Below are positions 29,987-37,889 of a DNA stretch of 64,000 bases, piece after piece (position 1 is the stretch's first letter; each line of letters opens with the position of its first letter). Origin of the DNA: Bailinhaonella thermotolerans (GTDB lineage: Bacteria; Actinomycetota; Actinomycetes; Streptosporangiales; Streptosporangiaceae); contig NZ_QZEY01000007.1 in assembly GCF_003594875.1 (NCBI RefSeq), forward strand, positions 62,001 through 126,000, written 5' to 3'. The position numbers and the translations under genes were made by a program. The notes below the pieces were generated by a model. It saw only the letters and a list, made by a program, of their open reading frames with translations, ran no database searches and was not told where the DNA came from.

Positions 29987-30082
29987 CTAGAGGCCGGCGT
30001 TCGGGTGGGAGGCTCGACACAGCACGCTGGCGACGCGGCACAGATCGACGTGCCGCCGCTCAACGAGCCAGACGCTCACCAC
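29987..30082 (-). CDS. Short leader peptide of the HVDLCR type
   Basis: 31 residues when started at the GTG at 30082, which has GAGGT five bases upstream; a GTG at 30094 would give 35. The core ERRHVDLCRVASVLCR with two Cys matches the small leader peptides annotated upstream of sulphur metabolism and transport genes in many actinomycetes. The product is not expected to act as a protein; ribosome progress through Cys codons is thought to tune downstream expression. It points at the symporter gene, in the same direction. Stop TAG at 29987. Confidence 0.8.
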   Translation of the reverse strand: MVSVWLVERRHVDLCRVASVLCRASHPNAGL

Positions 30083-30244
30083 GGAAAACCTCACGAGTAG
30101 ATCCAACACCATCTCGCGCGGTGAATGTTCCCCAAACCACCCCAAATCAGGTCACAAAACGCACACAATCCCCCGAAGCCCTCGGACCGGCGAGCCCGTC
30201 TCCCTGGCCCGTCCCCGGACCGCGGCCTTCGCGGGGGGGCGGGC

Positions 30245-30273
30245 GGGCCCCGGGCACGAGGTGCGACGGGCCC
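30245..30273 (-). terminator. Terminator-like hairpin after the lasso peptide operon
   Basis: On the minus strand a nested stem forms: GGGCCCG with CGGGGCCC, and inside it GCAC with GTGC around a CTC loop. It begins 15 bases after the stop of the last lasso gene. The remaining spacer to the leader peptide (30095-30175) is comparatively AT-rich and should hold the promoter for leader peptide and symporter. Confidence 0.6.
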
Positions 30274-30287
30274 CGCCGGACCCGCCC

Positions 30288-30716
30288 TCACCGGGCCCGG
30301 CGGGGCGGAACGGTGATCAGCGGGCTGAGATAGCCCGGCGGAGACGCCTCGCCGACGGGCAGGCCCTCCGCCTCGACCCAGGCGTGCGCGCCGAAGGGCG
30401 GCTTCGCCCGGACGCCGGCGCACCAGGTGGGCCACACGCCCCACATCCGGCAGAGCAGCGCGGTGGCCAGCGATCGGGGGAGGCAGCCCTGCGAGCCCAG
30501 GCAGGCCAGGCTCACCGCCAGCACGGCGTCCCTGGCGGCCTCGGCCCGGGCGTGGTCCGCGGGCCGGGCGCCCCGGCTGACGAGCGCGAGCACCGCGCGC
30601 AGCCGGCGGGGCGGCAGCCGGCTCAGCGGGAACGCCAGGCTCACCGCCGCCCGGGCCGCCAGCCGCCGCCGGAACGGCACGCCGTCCGGGCGTTCGAGCG
30701 CGCCGGGGACGCTCAC
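30288..30716 (-). CDS. Lasso peptide leader peptidase (B2, transglutaminase-like)
   Basis: 142 residues. Fits the lasso B2 protein: the Cys-His-acid protease with LACLGSQGCLPRSLATALLCRMWG carrying the nucleophilic Cys (about 81) and GAHAWVEAEGLPVGE carrying His (about 116) and the acid residue. It cuts the precursor between leader and core. GTG start overlaps the stop of the RRE gene (GTGA). It is the last gene of precursor - cyclase - RRE - peptidase, the common actinobacterial order (A-C-B1-B2). Confidence 0.93.
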   Translation of the reverse strand: MSVPGALERPDGVPFRRRLAARAAVSLAFPLSRLPPRRLRAVLALVSRGARPADHARAEAARDAVLAVSLACLGSQGCLPRSLATALLCRMWGVWPTWCAGVRAKPPFGAHAWVEAEGLPVGEASPPGYLSPLITVPPRRAR

Positions 30717-30970
30717 GACGTGACCAGCCCGGCGGCCCGCAGTTCCTCCAGCAGGTCGCGCACGTCCGCCGCCGCCTCGCCGAGCCCCACCCCGAACTCC
30801 TCGGCCAGCGCCGCCGCGGCGCGCTCGGGCGGGTCCCCGGCCAGCAGCCGCCGCACGACGAGCGCGCCGGTCGGGTTGAGCTGCCAGTAGTCGCCGCTGC
30901 GCTGGTCCAGCAGCACCATTCCGTAGTCGGTCTCGGCGGTGGTCACGTCGGCGCCCAGCCGCAGGCTCAT
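30713..30970 (-). CDS. Lasso peptide RRE protein (B1, PqqD-like)
   Basis: 85 residues, a stand-alone RiPP recognition element of the PqqD fold: strands around YGMVLLDQRSGDYWQLNPTGALVV and helices RRLLAGDPPERAAAALAEEFG and DVRDLLEELRAAGLV. It binds the precursor leader and delivers it to the peptidase. ATG start overlaps the cyclase stop (ATGA); the end overlaps the peptidase start, so three biosynthetic genes are translationally coupled. Confidence 0.95.
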   Translation of the reverse strand: MSLRLGADVTTAETDYGMVLLDQRSGDYWQLNPTGALVVRRLLAGDPPERAAAALAEEFGVGLGEAAADVRDLLEELRAAGLVTS

Positions 30971-32808
30971 CGCGCCGCCTCCTTCCCGGCGTGCTCCAGG
31001 GTCCGCAGCCAGACCTCGCAGCCGATGGTCGAGTAGAGGACGGCCTGGCGCAGCTCCGGGGCGTCGGGGCGGCCGGCCAGGTCGCGCAGCGGGGCGGGGT
31101 CCACCAGCCCGAGCCGGGCCAGCCGGGAGTCCTCCCACAGGACCCGCAGGTCGGGGGCGTGGCGGCGCAGCCCGTCGGCGGCGTCGAGCGCGGCGGCCGC
31201 CTTCGTCGCGCGCCGCAGGCACTCGCCGGGCACGACATCGCGCATCGCGGCCGCCAGCAGCGGCTTGTAGCGCCACGGGCTCACCCGGTCCCCGGGGCGT
31301 ACGGACAGGCACGCCTCGATCACGCGGTCGTCGAGGTACGGGGAGGTGAGCGGCAGGCCCGCCCGGGCACTGGCCTGCTCCCACTGGCGGATGACGCGGG
31401 AGCAGTCGTGGATGGAGTGCAGGTCGGCGTGGGCCCCGCGGTCCGGCGCCAGCGGCTCCGCCCCGGCCGCGGCCTCCGAGATCGCCTCGGCGGCCAGCCG
31501 TACGGCCTCGGCGGTGACCCAGCCGAAAAGGCGCGGGGGCGCGCCCCAGCCCAGCGCCCCGGTCACGGGAGGGGGCAGGGGGGCGCGCAGGTCGGCGGCC
31601 GAGTCCACCAGCCAGCGGCGGTAGGGACGGGAATCGGCGAGCGCCCGCGCCATCGGCCCCGCGGGCCAGTGGAACAGCGCCCGGAACCCGCGCAGCCGCC
31701 CGAGCGCCCACAGCGGACGGCGGCGCAGCAGCCCGTGGTAGGCGGCCTCGGAGCACCACGCCACGTGGTCGCCGCCGATCCCGGTGACGTGCAGCCTGCT
31801 GCCCATGGCGGCCAGCCGCGGCGCGTGCGCCAGCACCCGGGCCCGGTCCATCACCCCGATCGTGGGCTCGTCGAGCGTGTCGTCGATCTCCAGCAGGCCC
31901 GCGTAGACCAGCGGGGACTCCTCGGGGGGCCAGACGACGTGCTCGACGCCGGGCAGGCGCGCCGCCGCGCGCCGCGCCCACTCCAGGTCGTCGTCGGCGG
32001 GGTCCCGGCCGGGCCAGGTGGAGGCGATGAGCCGCGCCTCCCGCCGGGCGGCGGCCAGGAAGCACAGCGAGGTGGAGTCCAGGCCGCCGGACAGGTCGAG
32101 GCTGACCGTCCCCCCTCCCCGGGTGCGCACGGCGACCGCCTCGTCGAGCGCGGCGCGGACGCCGGGGGCGGCCTCCGCCAGAGTCCGGACCGGCTCGGGC
32201 GGAGCCCACCAGCGGCGGTGCCGGGTGGTGCGCCCGTCACGCTCGACGAGCAGGTGATGACCCGGATCGACCGCAGTGACACCGTGCCACAGCGGCGTCC
32301 GGCCCAGGGGGTGCGGCACCGGCCAGAGCAGGCGCACGGCGACCTGGCGCTCGTCGAGCCCGGCGCCGATCGCGGCGGCCAGCACGTCGGCCCGGTCGGC
32401 GGCGACCGCGAGGCCGTCCACGAGCGCGTGGAACACCAGCCGCAGCCCGGAGGCGGTGCCCTGGACCCGGCACCGGCCGCCGAGCGCGGCGACCAGATGG
32501 AAGCAGCCGGGCAGGGTGAGCGCGAGGGCGTCCAGGGCCGCCAGGTCGCGCAGCCGTGCCGCCTCCGCGGCCAGCCGTCCGGCCGCGGCCGGGCAGCGGC
32601 CGATCACCGCCAGCCGGGCGTCGCCGGCCTCGGCCACCGCGATCTCGTCGTCGGGCCAGCGGCCGACCAGCCAGGGCCGCCCGGAGGGGTGGCGGAGGAC
32701 GCGGGTGTCCGGGCCGCTCAGCACGGTGGCCACGGCGGGGCCGGGCGCGCGGTCGGGAAGGACCGCGAAATAGGCCCCGCCGTGGCCGGGCCGGCTCAGC
32801 ACGCCCAC
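30967..32808 (-). CDS. Lasso peptide cyclase (asparagine synthetase-like, C protein)
   Basis: 613 residues. An N-terminal glutaminase-like domain without an N-terminal Cys is followed by the synthetase domain with the ATP-pyrophosphatase loop SLDLSGGLDSTSL (about 230) and further blocks VTGIGGDHVAW, PLTSPYLDDRVIEACLS and PWRYKPLLAAAM. It adenylates the ring Asp side chain and joins it to the core N-terminus. GTG start at 32808, 30 bases after the precursor stop; no strong ribosome site is seen, so readthrough translation from the precursor is possible. Confidence 0.95.
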   Translation of the reverse strand: MGVLSRPGHGGAYFAVLPDRAPGPAVATVLSGPDTRVLRHPSGRPWLVGRWPDDEIAVAEAGDARLAVIGRCPAAAGRLAAEAARLRDLAALDALALTLPGCFHLVAALGGRCRVQGTASGLRLVFHALVDGLAVAADRADVLAAAIGAGLDERQVAVRLLWPVPHPLGRTPLWHGVTAVDPGHHLLVERDGRTTRHRRWWAPPEPVRTLAEAAPGVRAALDEAVAVRTRGGGTVSLDLSGGLDSTSLCFLAAARREARLIASTWPGRDPADDDLEWARRAAARLPGVEHVVWPPEESPLVYAGLLEIDDTLDEPTIGVMDRARVLAHAPRLAAMGSRLHVTGIGGDHVAWCSEAAYHGLLRRRPLWALGRLRGFRALFHWPAGPMARALADSRPYRRWLVDSAADLRAPLPPPVTGALGWGAPPRLFGWVTAEAVRLAAEAISEAAAGAEPLAPDRGAHADLHSIHDCSRVIRQWEQASARAGLPLTSPYLDDRVIEACLSVRPGDRVSPWRYKPLLAAAMRDVVPGECLRRATKAAAALDAADGLRRHAPDLRVLWEDSRLARLGLVDPAPLRDLAGRPDAPELRQAVLYSTIGCEVWLRTLEHAGKEAAR

Positions 32809-32838
32809 CGGCGTGGCAGCCGGGTCACGGGGATCGCC

Positions 32839-32946
32839 TCAGTTCTTGCTGAGGATCAGCCGGTCGTTGCCGCTCCGCTGCAGCAGGCCGGTGACCTTGC
32901 GGAAGGAACCGGCCGGTGTCAGGCGGGGCTTCTCGTAGCGCTTCAT
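32839..32946 (-). CDS. Lasso peptide precursor, citrulassin-like
   Basis: 35 residues. The leader carries the RRE-binding pattern Y-x-x-P-x-L-x-x-x-G (Tyr4, Pro7, Leu9, Gly13) and the expected Thr at -2 (VTG before the cut). Cutting after residue 20 leaves the core LLQRSGNDRLILSKN, 15 residues, with Asp at core position 8 for an 8-membered Leu1-Asp8 ring and tail RLILSKN. From memory, citrulassin A has core LLGLAGNDRLVLSKN, which differs only at positions 3, 4, 5 and 11 and has Arg9 converted to citrulline. No arginine deiminase lies in this window. ATG at 32946 with GGGAG just upstream. Alternative: cut before Gly20 gives a Gly1-Asp9 ring, but puts Thr at -1. Confidence 0.93.
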   Translation of the reverse strand: MKRYEKPRLTPAGSFRKVTGLLQRSGNDRLILSKN

Positions 32947-33228
32947 GTGCTCCCTTTCCGTCGAACGGGCGGCGGCGATGTCCGCGCATCACGCCTGGTG
33001 CCCGGCGCCGCCTGAGCCGGGCGGCGCGATCGCGGAACCGGGTCGATTCTCACGCCGCCACCCAGCCGCGGTCGAGCGTGCCGACAATTCACGAAAGGGC
33101 ATGGAAAGGGAGCGATATATGGTTTCAATTTCGGCCGGATAATCGCCGTGAAACGTACGATCAGAGCGGCCGGCGGCGAGCGAAGTGTCACCTGTCGGCG
33201 ACAGTCGCCCGTCAGCCGGGGCCCACGG
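32947..33228 (-). promoter_or_regulatory. Upstream region of the lasso peptide operon
   Basis: 282 bases between the precursor and the LLM oxidoreductase stop. The part at 33085-33165 is unusually AT-rich for this genome and includes TATATC (33119-33114 on the minus strand), a candidate -10. No matching -35 is convincing. No regulator gene is adjacent. Confidence 0.4.
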
Positions 33229-34269
33229 TCAGGAGGCCATCTCCTTGACCTTCTCGATGAGGCGGATGCGCTCCTCGTGCGTGCCGGCGACGGGGGTGAC
33301 GTTGAGGGTGGTGACGCCCGACTCCTTCATGGCGGCGATGCGGTCGCGCACGAAGCCCTCGGAGCCGACCAGGGACATCTTCTCCAGCAGCTCGTACGGC
33401 ACGAGCTTGGCGGCCTCGTCCTTCTTGCCCTGGAGGTAGAGGTCCTGGATCCGCTCGGCCTCCTTCTCGTAGCCGTAACGGCGGGCGAGGTCGTTGTAGA
33501 AGTTCTTGCCCTTGGCGCCCATGCCGCCGATGTACAGCGCGAGCATCGGGCGGCCGAACTCCAGGTACCCGGACACGTCGTCGCCGATGGCGAGCGTGGC
33601 CTGGGCGACCACGTCGAGCTCGCCCAACTCCGGGTCGCGCTTGGCCTTGCCCGCGGCGAGGGCGTCGCCCCACACGTCGGCGGCCTTCTCCGGGACGTAG
33701 AAGATCGGCTCCCAGCCCTCGGCCAGCTCGGCGGTCATCTCCACGTTCTTCGGGCCGATCGCCGCGACGATGATCGGGATGCGCTCGCGCACGGGGTGGT
33801 TGATGAGCTTGAGCGGCTTGCCCAGGCCGGTGCCCTGCCCGGCGGGCAGCGGGATCTGGTACTGCCTGCCCTCGTGGACCAGGCGCTCGCGCTTCCACAC
33901 CTTGCGGCAGATCTCGATGATCTCGCGGGTGCGGCCGAGCGGGGCGGTGTACGGCACGCCGTGGAAGCCCTCGATGACCTGCGGCCCGGACGCGCCGAGG
34001 CCCAGCACGAACCGCCCGTCGGACACGTAGTCCATGCCCGCGGCGGTCATCGCGGTCAGGGTCGGCGTCCGCGTGTAGATCTGCAGGATGCCCGAGGCGA
34101 TCTGGAGCCGCTCGGTCCGCGCGGCGATGTAGCCCATCTGGCTCACGGCGTCGAAGCTGTACGCCTCGGCCACGAAGACGATGTCGAGCCCGGCCTTCTC
34201 GTAGTCGGCCAGCTCGTTGACGGTCTCCTTGAAGCCCCCGGAGTAGTTGAGAGCCATCCCGATGCGCAT
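33229..34269 (-). CDS. LLM-class F420-dependent oxidoreductase
   Basis: 346 residues of the luciferase-like monooxygenase TIM barrel. Typical segments: LNYSGGFKETVNELADYEKAGLDIVFVAEAYSFDA, RLQIASGILQIYTRTPTLTAM, GRFVLGLGASGPQVIEGFHG and GVTTLNVTPVAGTHEERI at the end. This resembles the actinobacterial group that uses deazaflavin F420; the substrate is unknown. It is read towards the lasso operon on the same strand with 282 bases between, so it is probably separate. AAGGAAG lies upstream of the ATG. Confidence 0.9.
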   Translation of the reverse strand: MRIGMALNYSGGFKETVNELADYEKAGLDIVFVAEAYSFDAVSQMGYIAARTERLQIASGILQIYTRTPTLTAMTAAGMDYVSDGRFVLGLGASGPQVIEGFHGVPYTAPLGRTREIIEICRKVWKRERLVHEGRQYQIPLPAGQGTGLGKPLKLINHPVRERIPIIVAAIGPKNVEMTAELAEGWEPIFYVPEKAADVWGDALAAGKAKRDPELGELDVVAQATLAIGDDVSGYLEFGRPMLALYIGGMGAKGKNFYNDLARRYGYEKEAERIQDLYLQGKKDEAAKLVPYELLEKMSLVGSEGFVRDRIAAMKESGVTTLNVTPVAGTHEERIRLIEKVKEMAS

Positions 34270-34621
34270 CCGCGACTTCCTTCCGCCCGGGCCAGAATCT
34301 TATTCGGTTTCCTGTGCCACGAAGCGTATCGCGCCCGCGCCGCGCTGCCAACGAACGCCGGGCGTGCCGTACGCCACCCTCCCGCCCCAGCTCACGCCGT
34401 ACGGCTCGCGCCGGCCGCTCATCACGGCTCACCGCCGGCGCGGCTCGTGCCGTACGGCTCGCGCGAAGGCCCGGCGGGGCGCGGCGGGTGTGAGGGGCGG
34501 GGGCCGGCGGGCATACGGGAGGGGGGTTCGGGCGGGTTGTCCACAAGTGGGGCCGGGCGATTCGACGGCCCGCGGGCCGGACGCCTAGCCTTCCAGGACG
34601 GGGTCGGGGAAAGGAGCGGAC
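34270..34621 (+). promoter_or_regulatory. Divergent spacer with promoter for the EEP-family gene
   Basis: 352 bases without a gene. Two GCCGTACGGC palindromes (34396 and 34449) lie in similar contexts, CACGCCGTACGGCTCGCG and CGTGCCGTACGGCTCGCG. Near the plus-strand gene a TAGCCT at 34586-34591 is a plausible -10, about 30 bases before the ATG; the same -10 sequence occurs before the DUF2264 gene. The -35 is weak. Confidence 0.4.
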
Positions 34622-35524
34622 ATGCACAGGGGTCCCCTCATCGGGGTGGTCGCGGGCCTCCTGACGCTCGTGCTGGTCGGTCACGGCATGCTGCCCGCGC
34701 TCAACGGCGTGACGACGGTGATCGAGAGCTTCCTGCCCTGGCTGGGTCTGCTGGTGCCGGTGCTGCTGGCGGCCGCGATCCACGCCCGCTCGGGGGCGGC
34801 CCTGGCGATCGTCGCGGTGTCCGCGCTGGTCTGGGGGGTCATGTTCGTCCCCGACATGCTGCGCGGCGAGCGCGGCGGGCCTTACGACGTGCGCGTGGCG
34901 ACCGTCAACGTCGGTGCGGGCAACAAGGACCCGCGCGCGACGGTCCGCGCCGTCGCCCAGGACAAGCCGGACATCCTCGCGGTCCAGGAGATCACCGCGG
35001 CCTCCCGCGAGCCCGTCCACAAGGTCCTGGAGAAGCGTTTCCCGCACCACTACTCGGTGGGCACCGTCGGCCTCTGGAGCCGCTGGCCGCTGCGCCAGAC
35101 CCAGCGCGTGGACCTCGGCCTGTCGTGGACCCGCGCCGTCCGGGCCGAGGTCGCCACGCCCAAGGGCCCCGTCACCGTCTACTCCGTGCACCTGGCCTCG
35201 GCCCGCCCCGGCGAGACCGCCGACCGCGACAAGACGCTGACCGCCGCCGCCCGCCACGTGAAGGCCGACAAGAGCGCGCGCCTCATCCTCGCCGGCGACC
35301 TCAACACCGCCACCACCGACCGCCGCCGCGCCGACCTGGTCCCCCCGCTCAAGGACGCCCAGGAGGAGTCCGGCACCGGCCTCGGCTTCACCTGGCCCGC
35401 CGCCTTCCCCATGACCCGCCCCGACCACATCCTCTACCGGGGCCTCGCCCCCGTGAGCGCCAAGGTCATCAAGGCCCCCAACACCGACCACCGAGCCCCC
35501 ATAGCCGACCTCCGCCTCACCTGA
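34622..35524 (+). CDS. Membrane-anchored endonuclease/exonuclease/phosphatase family protein
   Basis: 300 residues. Three membrane helices (about 5-24, 36-55 and 60-78) precede an EEP domain on the outer side: ATVNVGAGN, DILAVQEITA (metal-binding Glu), LAGDLNTA (Asp/Asn) and NTDHRAPIADL (catalytic Asp-His). Length and layout match the small actinobacterial group of this family with TM helices; the substrate, DNA or a phosphodiester lipid, is unknown. ATG start has AAAGGAG at proper spacing. Confidence 0.9.
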   Translation: MHRGPLIGVVAGLLTLVLVGHGMLPALNGVTTVIESFLPWLGLLVPVLLAAAIHARSGAALAIVAVSALVWGVMFVPDMLRGERGGPYDVRVATVNVGAGNKDPRATVRAVAQDKPDILAVQEITAASREPVHKVLEKRFPHHYSVGTVGLWSRWPLRQTQRVDLGLSWTRAVRAEVATPKGPVTVYSVHLASARPGETADRDKTLTAAARHVKADKSARLILAGDLNTATTDRRRADLVPPLKDAQEESGTGLGFTWPAAFPMTRPDHILYRGLAPVSAKVIKAPNTDHRAPIADLRLT

Positions 35525-35707
35525 CCCCGCCCGCCCCGCACAGGCCGGGCCGAGGGATCACCACGCCTCGTGATGACGCGGAGGCCGATCGTGGCCTGAC
35601 CGAGACGGACGGCTGGCCCGAATCGAATCGCGGGCAAATCGCGAGCATGTAGATTTACTCCAGATTTGTCCGGATTTCACCAGGTCGGTCTTAGCCAAGA
35701 GAGGGAC

Positions 35708-35881
35708 ATGCCGCCCTTCCTCGTCGCCGTCATCGCCTTCGTCATCGCCACGATCCTCCTCATGGCAGGGGTCGTCGCCCTGGGGGCGCTCGTCGGACCG
35801 GTCGAACTGTCCCTCATCCCGTTGATCTCGCTCGCCGTGGCCGTCGTCGCCGCCCGGCGCACCCGCCGCTCCCAGCGATAA
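35708..35881 (+). CDS. Small two-helix membrane protein
   Basis: 57 residues beginning MPPFLVAVIAFVIATILL, with hydrophobic segments at about 3-26 and 30-48 and a basic C-terminus ARRTRRSQR. GAGAGGGA precedes the ATG. The upstream stretch 35640-35700 is relatively AT-rich and may hold a promoter. I do not recognise a family. It may be a small hypothetical protein in its own transcript. Confidence 0.6.
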   Translation: MPPFLVAVIAFVIATILLMAGVVALGALVGPVELSLIPLISLAVAVVAARRTRRSQR

Positions 35882-36019
35882 CCCCGGCGAACCGGCGCGC
35901 CCCGCAGGGCCATGCCACCCGATCGCGCGCCCCCGAGACCGGCGCAACAGACAGTCCCACAACCTCCGGCCCGGCCCCTCGACCAGCAATGACCCAAGCA
36001 CCCCCAAGCGCCCCCTCTC

Positions 36020-36080
36020 CTCGCCGTGATCATGCAGTTTTAATCACACCCTGTGCGCAAAACTGCATGATCACGACGAG
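36020..36080. repeat. Intergenic palindromic element, copy B (near perfect)
   Basis: Left arm 36020-36041 and right arm 36059-36080 match at 21 of 22 inverted positions; each contains CGTGATCATGCAGTTTT or its complement. The middle (36042-36058) includes TGTGCGC, also found in copy A. It lies between the small membrane protein and the convergent DUF397 genes, so it may also work as a terminator. Confidence 0.85.
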
Positions 36081-36118
36081 ATGAGCGGACCGCCGCGCCC
36101 CCGCACGAGGTTGGTGGG

Positions 36119-36322
36119 TTATGTGTTGAGGGCCTTGCCTTGCTTGATCGCTTGCACGAAGGCTTGCCACTCGTGCCTGGTGTAGGACAGCACCGCCCCG
36201 CCGGGATTCTTGCTGTCCCGTACGGCGACTCCGCCCGCCTGCCATGCGATCTCGACGCACTGGTCGGCCTCGCCGCTGTACGAGCTCTTAACCCACACGC
36301 GCTCTTTCGGCTCCTGGCTCAT
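36119..36322 (-). CDS. DUF397 protein 1
   Basis: 67 residues with the full DUF397 pattern: VWVKSSYSGEADQCVEIAW, GVAVRDSKNPGGAVLSYTRHEWQAFV. DUF397 proteins pair with XRE regulators of the DUF5753 type (WhiJ-like) in Streptomyces and bind or inactivate them; some pairs change antibiotic production. Last of three DUF397 copies downstream of the XRE gene. ATG start. Confidence 0.95.
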   Translation of the reverse strand: MSQEPKERVWVKSSYSGEADQCVEIAWQAGGVAVRDSKNPGGAVLSYTRHEWQAFVQAIKQGKALNT

Positions 36323-36380
36323 TTGACGTCCCCTTCCGAACCAGCTGATGGGTATGTCCGGCGAGGTGGTCGCGGTCGAA

Positions 36381-36573
36381 TCAGCTCTCCTTGATCACCC
36401 GCAGGAAGGCTTGCCACTCGTGCTTCGTGTAGGACAGCACCGCCCCGCCGGGATCCTTGCTGTCCCGTACGGCGACGCCGGCCCCGGGACAACGTGACCA
36501 CGACGCAGCCCTCGGTCTCGCCGCTGTAGGAGCTCTTCATCCAGGATTCTCTGGCCACTCGCGGCGAAGTCAA
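36381..36573 (-). pseudogene. DUF397 protein 2, frameshifted
   Basis: The first part reads RESWMKSSYSGETEGCVVVTL in one frame. The rest, AGVAVRDSKDPGGAVLSYT to IKES, continues in another frame; the break lies in the run CCCGGGGCC near 36485, where one base is gained or lost. Together the parts make a normal DUF397 of about 62 residues ending at the stop 36383-36381. A TTG at 36573, overlapping the stop of DUF397 gene 3, or a GTG a few codons later, may be the start. A sequencing error in the G run would also explain it. Confidence 0.8.
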
Positions 36574-36821
36574 GGTGTGTTTCGTTCCGTCCGCGAGTCT
36601 TGTCGCATCATCGCTAGGCGTTCTCGGTCGAACTCGCCCTCCTTGACCGAGCGTACGAACACATCCCACTCATGATCCGTATACGCCAGCACGGCCCCGC
36701 CGGGATTCTTGCTGTCGCGTACGGAAACGCCGTCCTCGGTCACCGTCACCTCGACACAGCCCCCCGAGTCTCCGCTGTAGGAGCTCTTCACCCAGACACG
36801 ATCCTGCGATCCATGGCTCAC
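36570..36821 (-). CDS. DUF397 protein 3
   Basis: 83 residues: VWVKSSYSGDSGGCVEVTVTEDGVSVRDSKNPGGAVLAYTDHEWDVFV, plus a charged tail of about 25 residues not found in copy 1. It lies 23 bases downstream of the XRE gene and is probably its direct partner. GTG start at 36821 with GGGAGA upstream. Confidence 0.94.
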   Translation of the reverse strand: MSHGSQDRVWVKSSYSGDSGGCVEVTVTEDGVSVRDSKNPGGAVLAYTDHEWDVFVRSVKEGEFDRERLAMMRQDSRTERNTP

Positions 36822-36844
36822 GCGACGTCTCCCTCCGGCACCGG

Positions 36845-37705
36845 TCAGAGCTCATCGGCTTTGGCCTGGATCAGCTCTGCCGACCGCTCAGGCGAGAGTG
36901 CGATCCCGGCCAGTTGGCCGAACATAAGCGTATATCGGCGCACATCATCAGGGTCTTCCAGCGCGAGACCGCTCGTGGCCTGTTCCAGGTAGACCACATC
37001 CGCGTCATCGGGATCGGGAAACTGCATGATCGAGAAGTCACCTTCCATCGACGCGTGGGCGCCTGCGGTGAACGGCAGTACCTGAATCGTGATGTTGGAG
37101 TGCCGGCCAAGACGCAGGAGCTGGTGGAGTTGCTCCCGCATCACCTCCGGACCACCCACCCTGCGGGCGAGCACGGCCTCGTCGATGACGACCCACAGAT
37201 GAAACCGCTTCTCGTCGACAAGTCGCCGCTGCCGCACCTGCCTGACACGGACGCGCTCGTCAACCTGCTCTTCGCCCAGGGTCAATTCGATGGCGCGGAT
37301 CACGGCCCGGGTGTACTCCTCCGTCTGAAGCAGGCCGGGGACGAGTTGGCTGTGATACTTCCGAACCGCCTCCGCCTCGGACTCAAGGCCGAGGTAGACG
37401 CCGAAGCCGCTCTTCAGCGCCATTCTCATCGGCCACCACCAGCCTCGCTGCCGAGCGTCTTTCGCCAGAGTCATCAGGTGTTCTCGCTGCTCGTCGCCCA
37501 CCTGGTAGATGTCCAGCAGCACCCGCAGGTCGGCAGGGCGTGGGATGCGATCCCCGCTCTCGTATCGCGCGACCGTCGAGGCGTTGAACGCTTTCCCCGA
37601 CCGGGCCACTACCTGTTCCAGGGTCAGGCCGTGCCTGTCCCGCAACTGGCGGAGCTGCTGCCGTAACCGTCGAGCGCGAACAGTGGGACTTGACCTGTCG
37701 GCCAT
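36845..37705 (-). CDS. XRE-family regulator with DUF5753 domain (WhiJ-like)
   Basis: 286 residues. N-terminal helix-turn-helix (about 8-65: LRQLRDRHGLTLEQVVARSGKAFNASTVARYESG) and a C-terminal DUF5753 domain (about 90-270) with KYHSQLVPGLLQTEEYTRAVI and GAHASMEGDFSIMQFP. Such regulators sit with DUF397 proteins and a small ATPase in many actinomycete clusters and control development or secondary metabolism. ATG at 37705 has GGAGG six bases upstream. A nested palindrome at 37741-37774 may be its operator. Confidence 0.94.
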   Translation of the reverse strand: MADRSSPTVRARRLRQQLRQLRDRHGLTLEQVVARSGKAFNASTVARYESGDRIPRPADLRVLLDIYQVGDEQREHLMTLAKDARQRGWWWPMRMALKSGFGVYLGLESEAEAVRKYHSQLVPGLLQTEEYTRAVIRAIELTLGEEQVDERVRVRQVRQRRLVDEKRFHLWVVIDEAVLARRVGGPEVMREQLHQLLRLGRHSNITIQVLPFTAGAHASMEGDFSIMQFPDPDDADVVYLEQATSGLALEDPDDVRRYTLMFGQLAGIALSPERSAELIQAKADEL

Positions 37706-37740
37706 GGGAAACCTCCGGGGCGACGCCTGCTCCGCGGGAG

Positions 37741-37774
37741 CCAACCACTAGAAAGTGGGAACTTTCCAAGTTGG
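37741..37774. promoter_or_regulatory. Nested inverted repeat, candidate XRE operator
   Basis: CCAAC (37741-37745) and GTTGG (37770-37774) flank GAAAGT-GGGA-ACTTTC (37751-37766), so two inverted repeats share about one centre. The site lies 36 bases upstream of the XRE gene and in the divergent spacer to the ATPase gene, a good place for control of both. Confidence 0.55.
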
Positions 37775-37889
37775 CTTGCTCCATGTGTTTACGGTGTGCA
37801 TGCTTATGGTGCCACTCCGTGACAGCGATGCGTCGCGGTTATGGGAATCTTCCAGGCACTGCCGCTAACGACGCCGAGGGAGGCGCAGC

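Noticed and set aside
29763-29990. Plus-strand frame translating the 14-bp array (Arg/Ser/Thr-rich)
   Set aside because: Repeats only; no ribosome site and no conserved sequence. The minus-strand leader peptide is better supported.
32945-33142. Plus-strand frame of 65 codons in the lasso operon upstream region
   Set aside because: No ribosome site or family signature, and it lies opposite the probable promoter.
30288-33228. Arginine deiminase or ABC exporter for the lasso cluster
   Set aside because: No frame in or next to the cluster shows either family; the nearest oxidoreductase (33229) is of the F420 LLM type.
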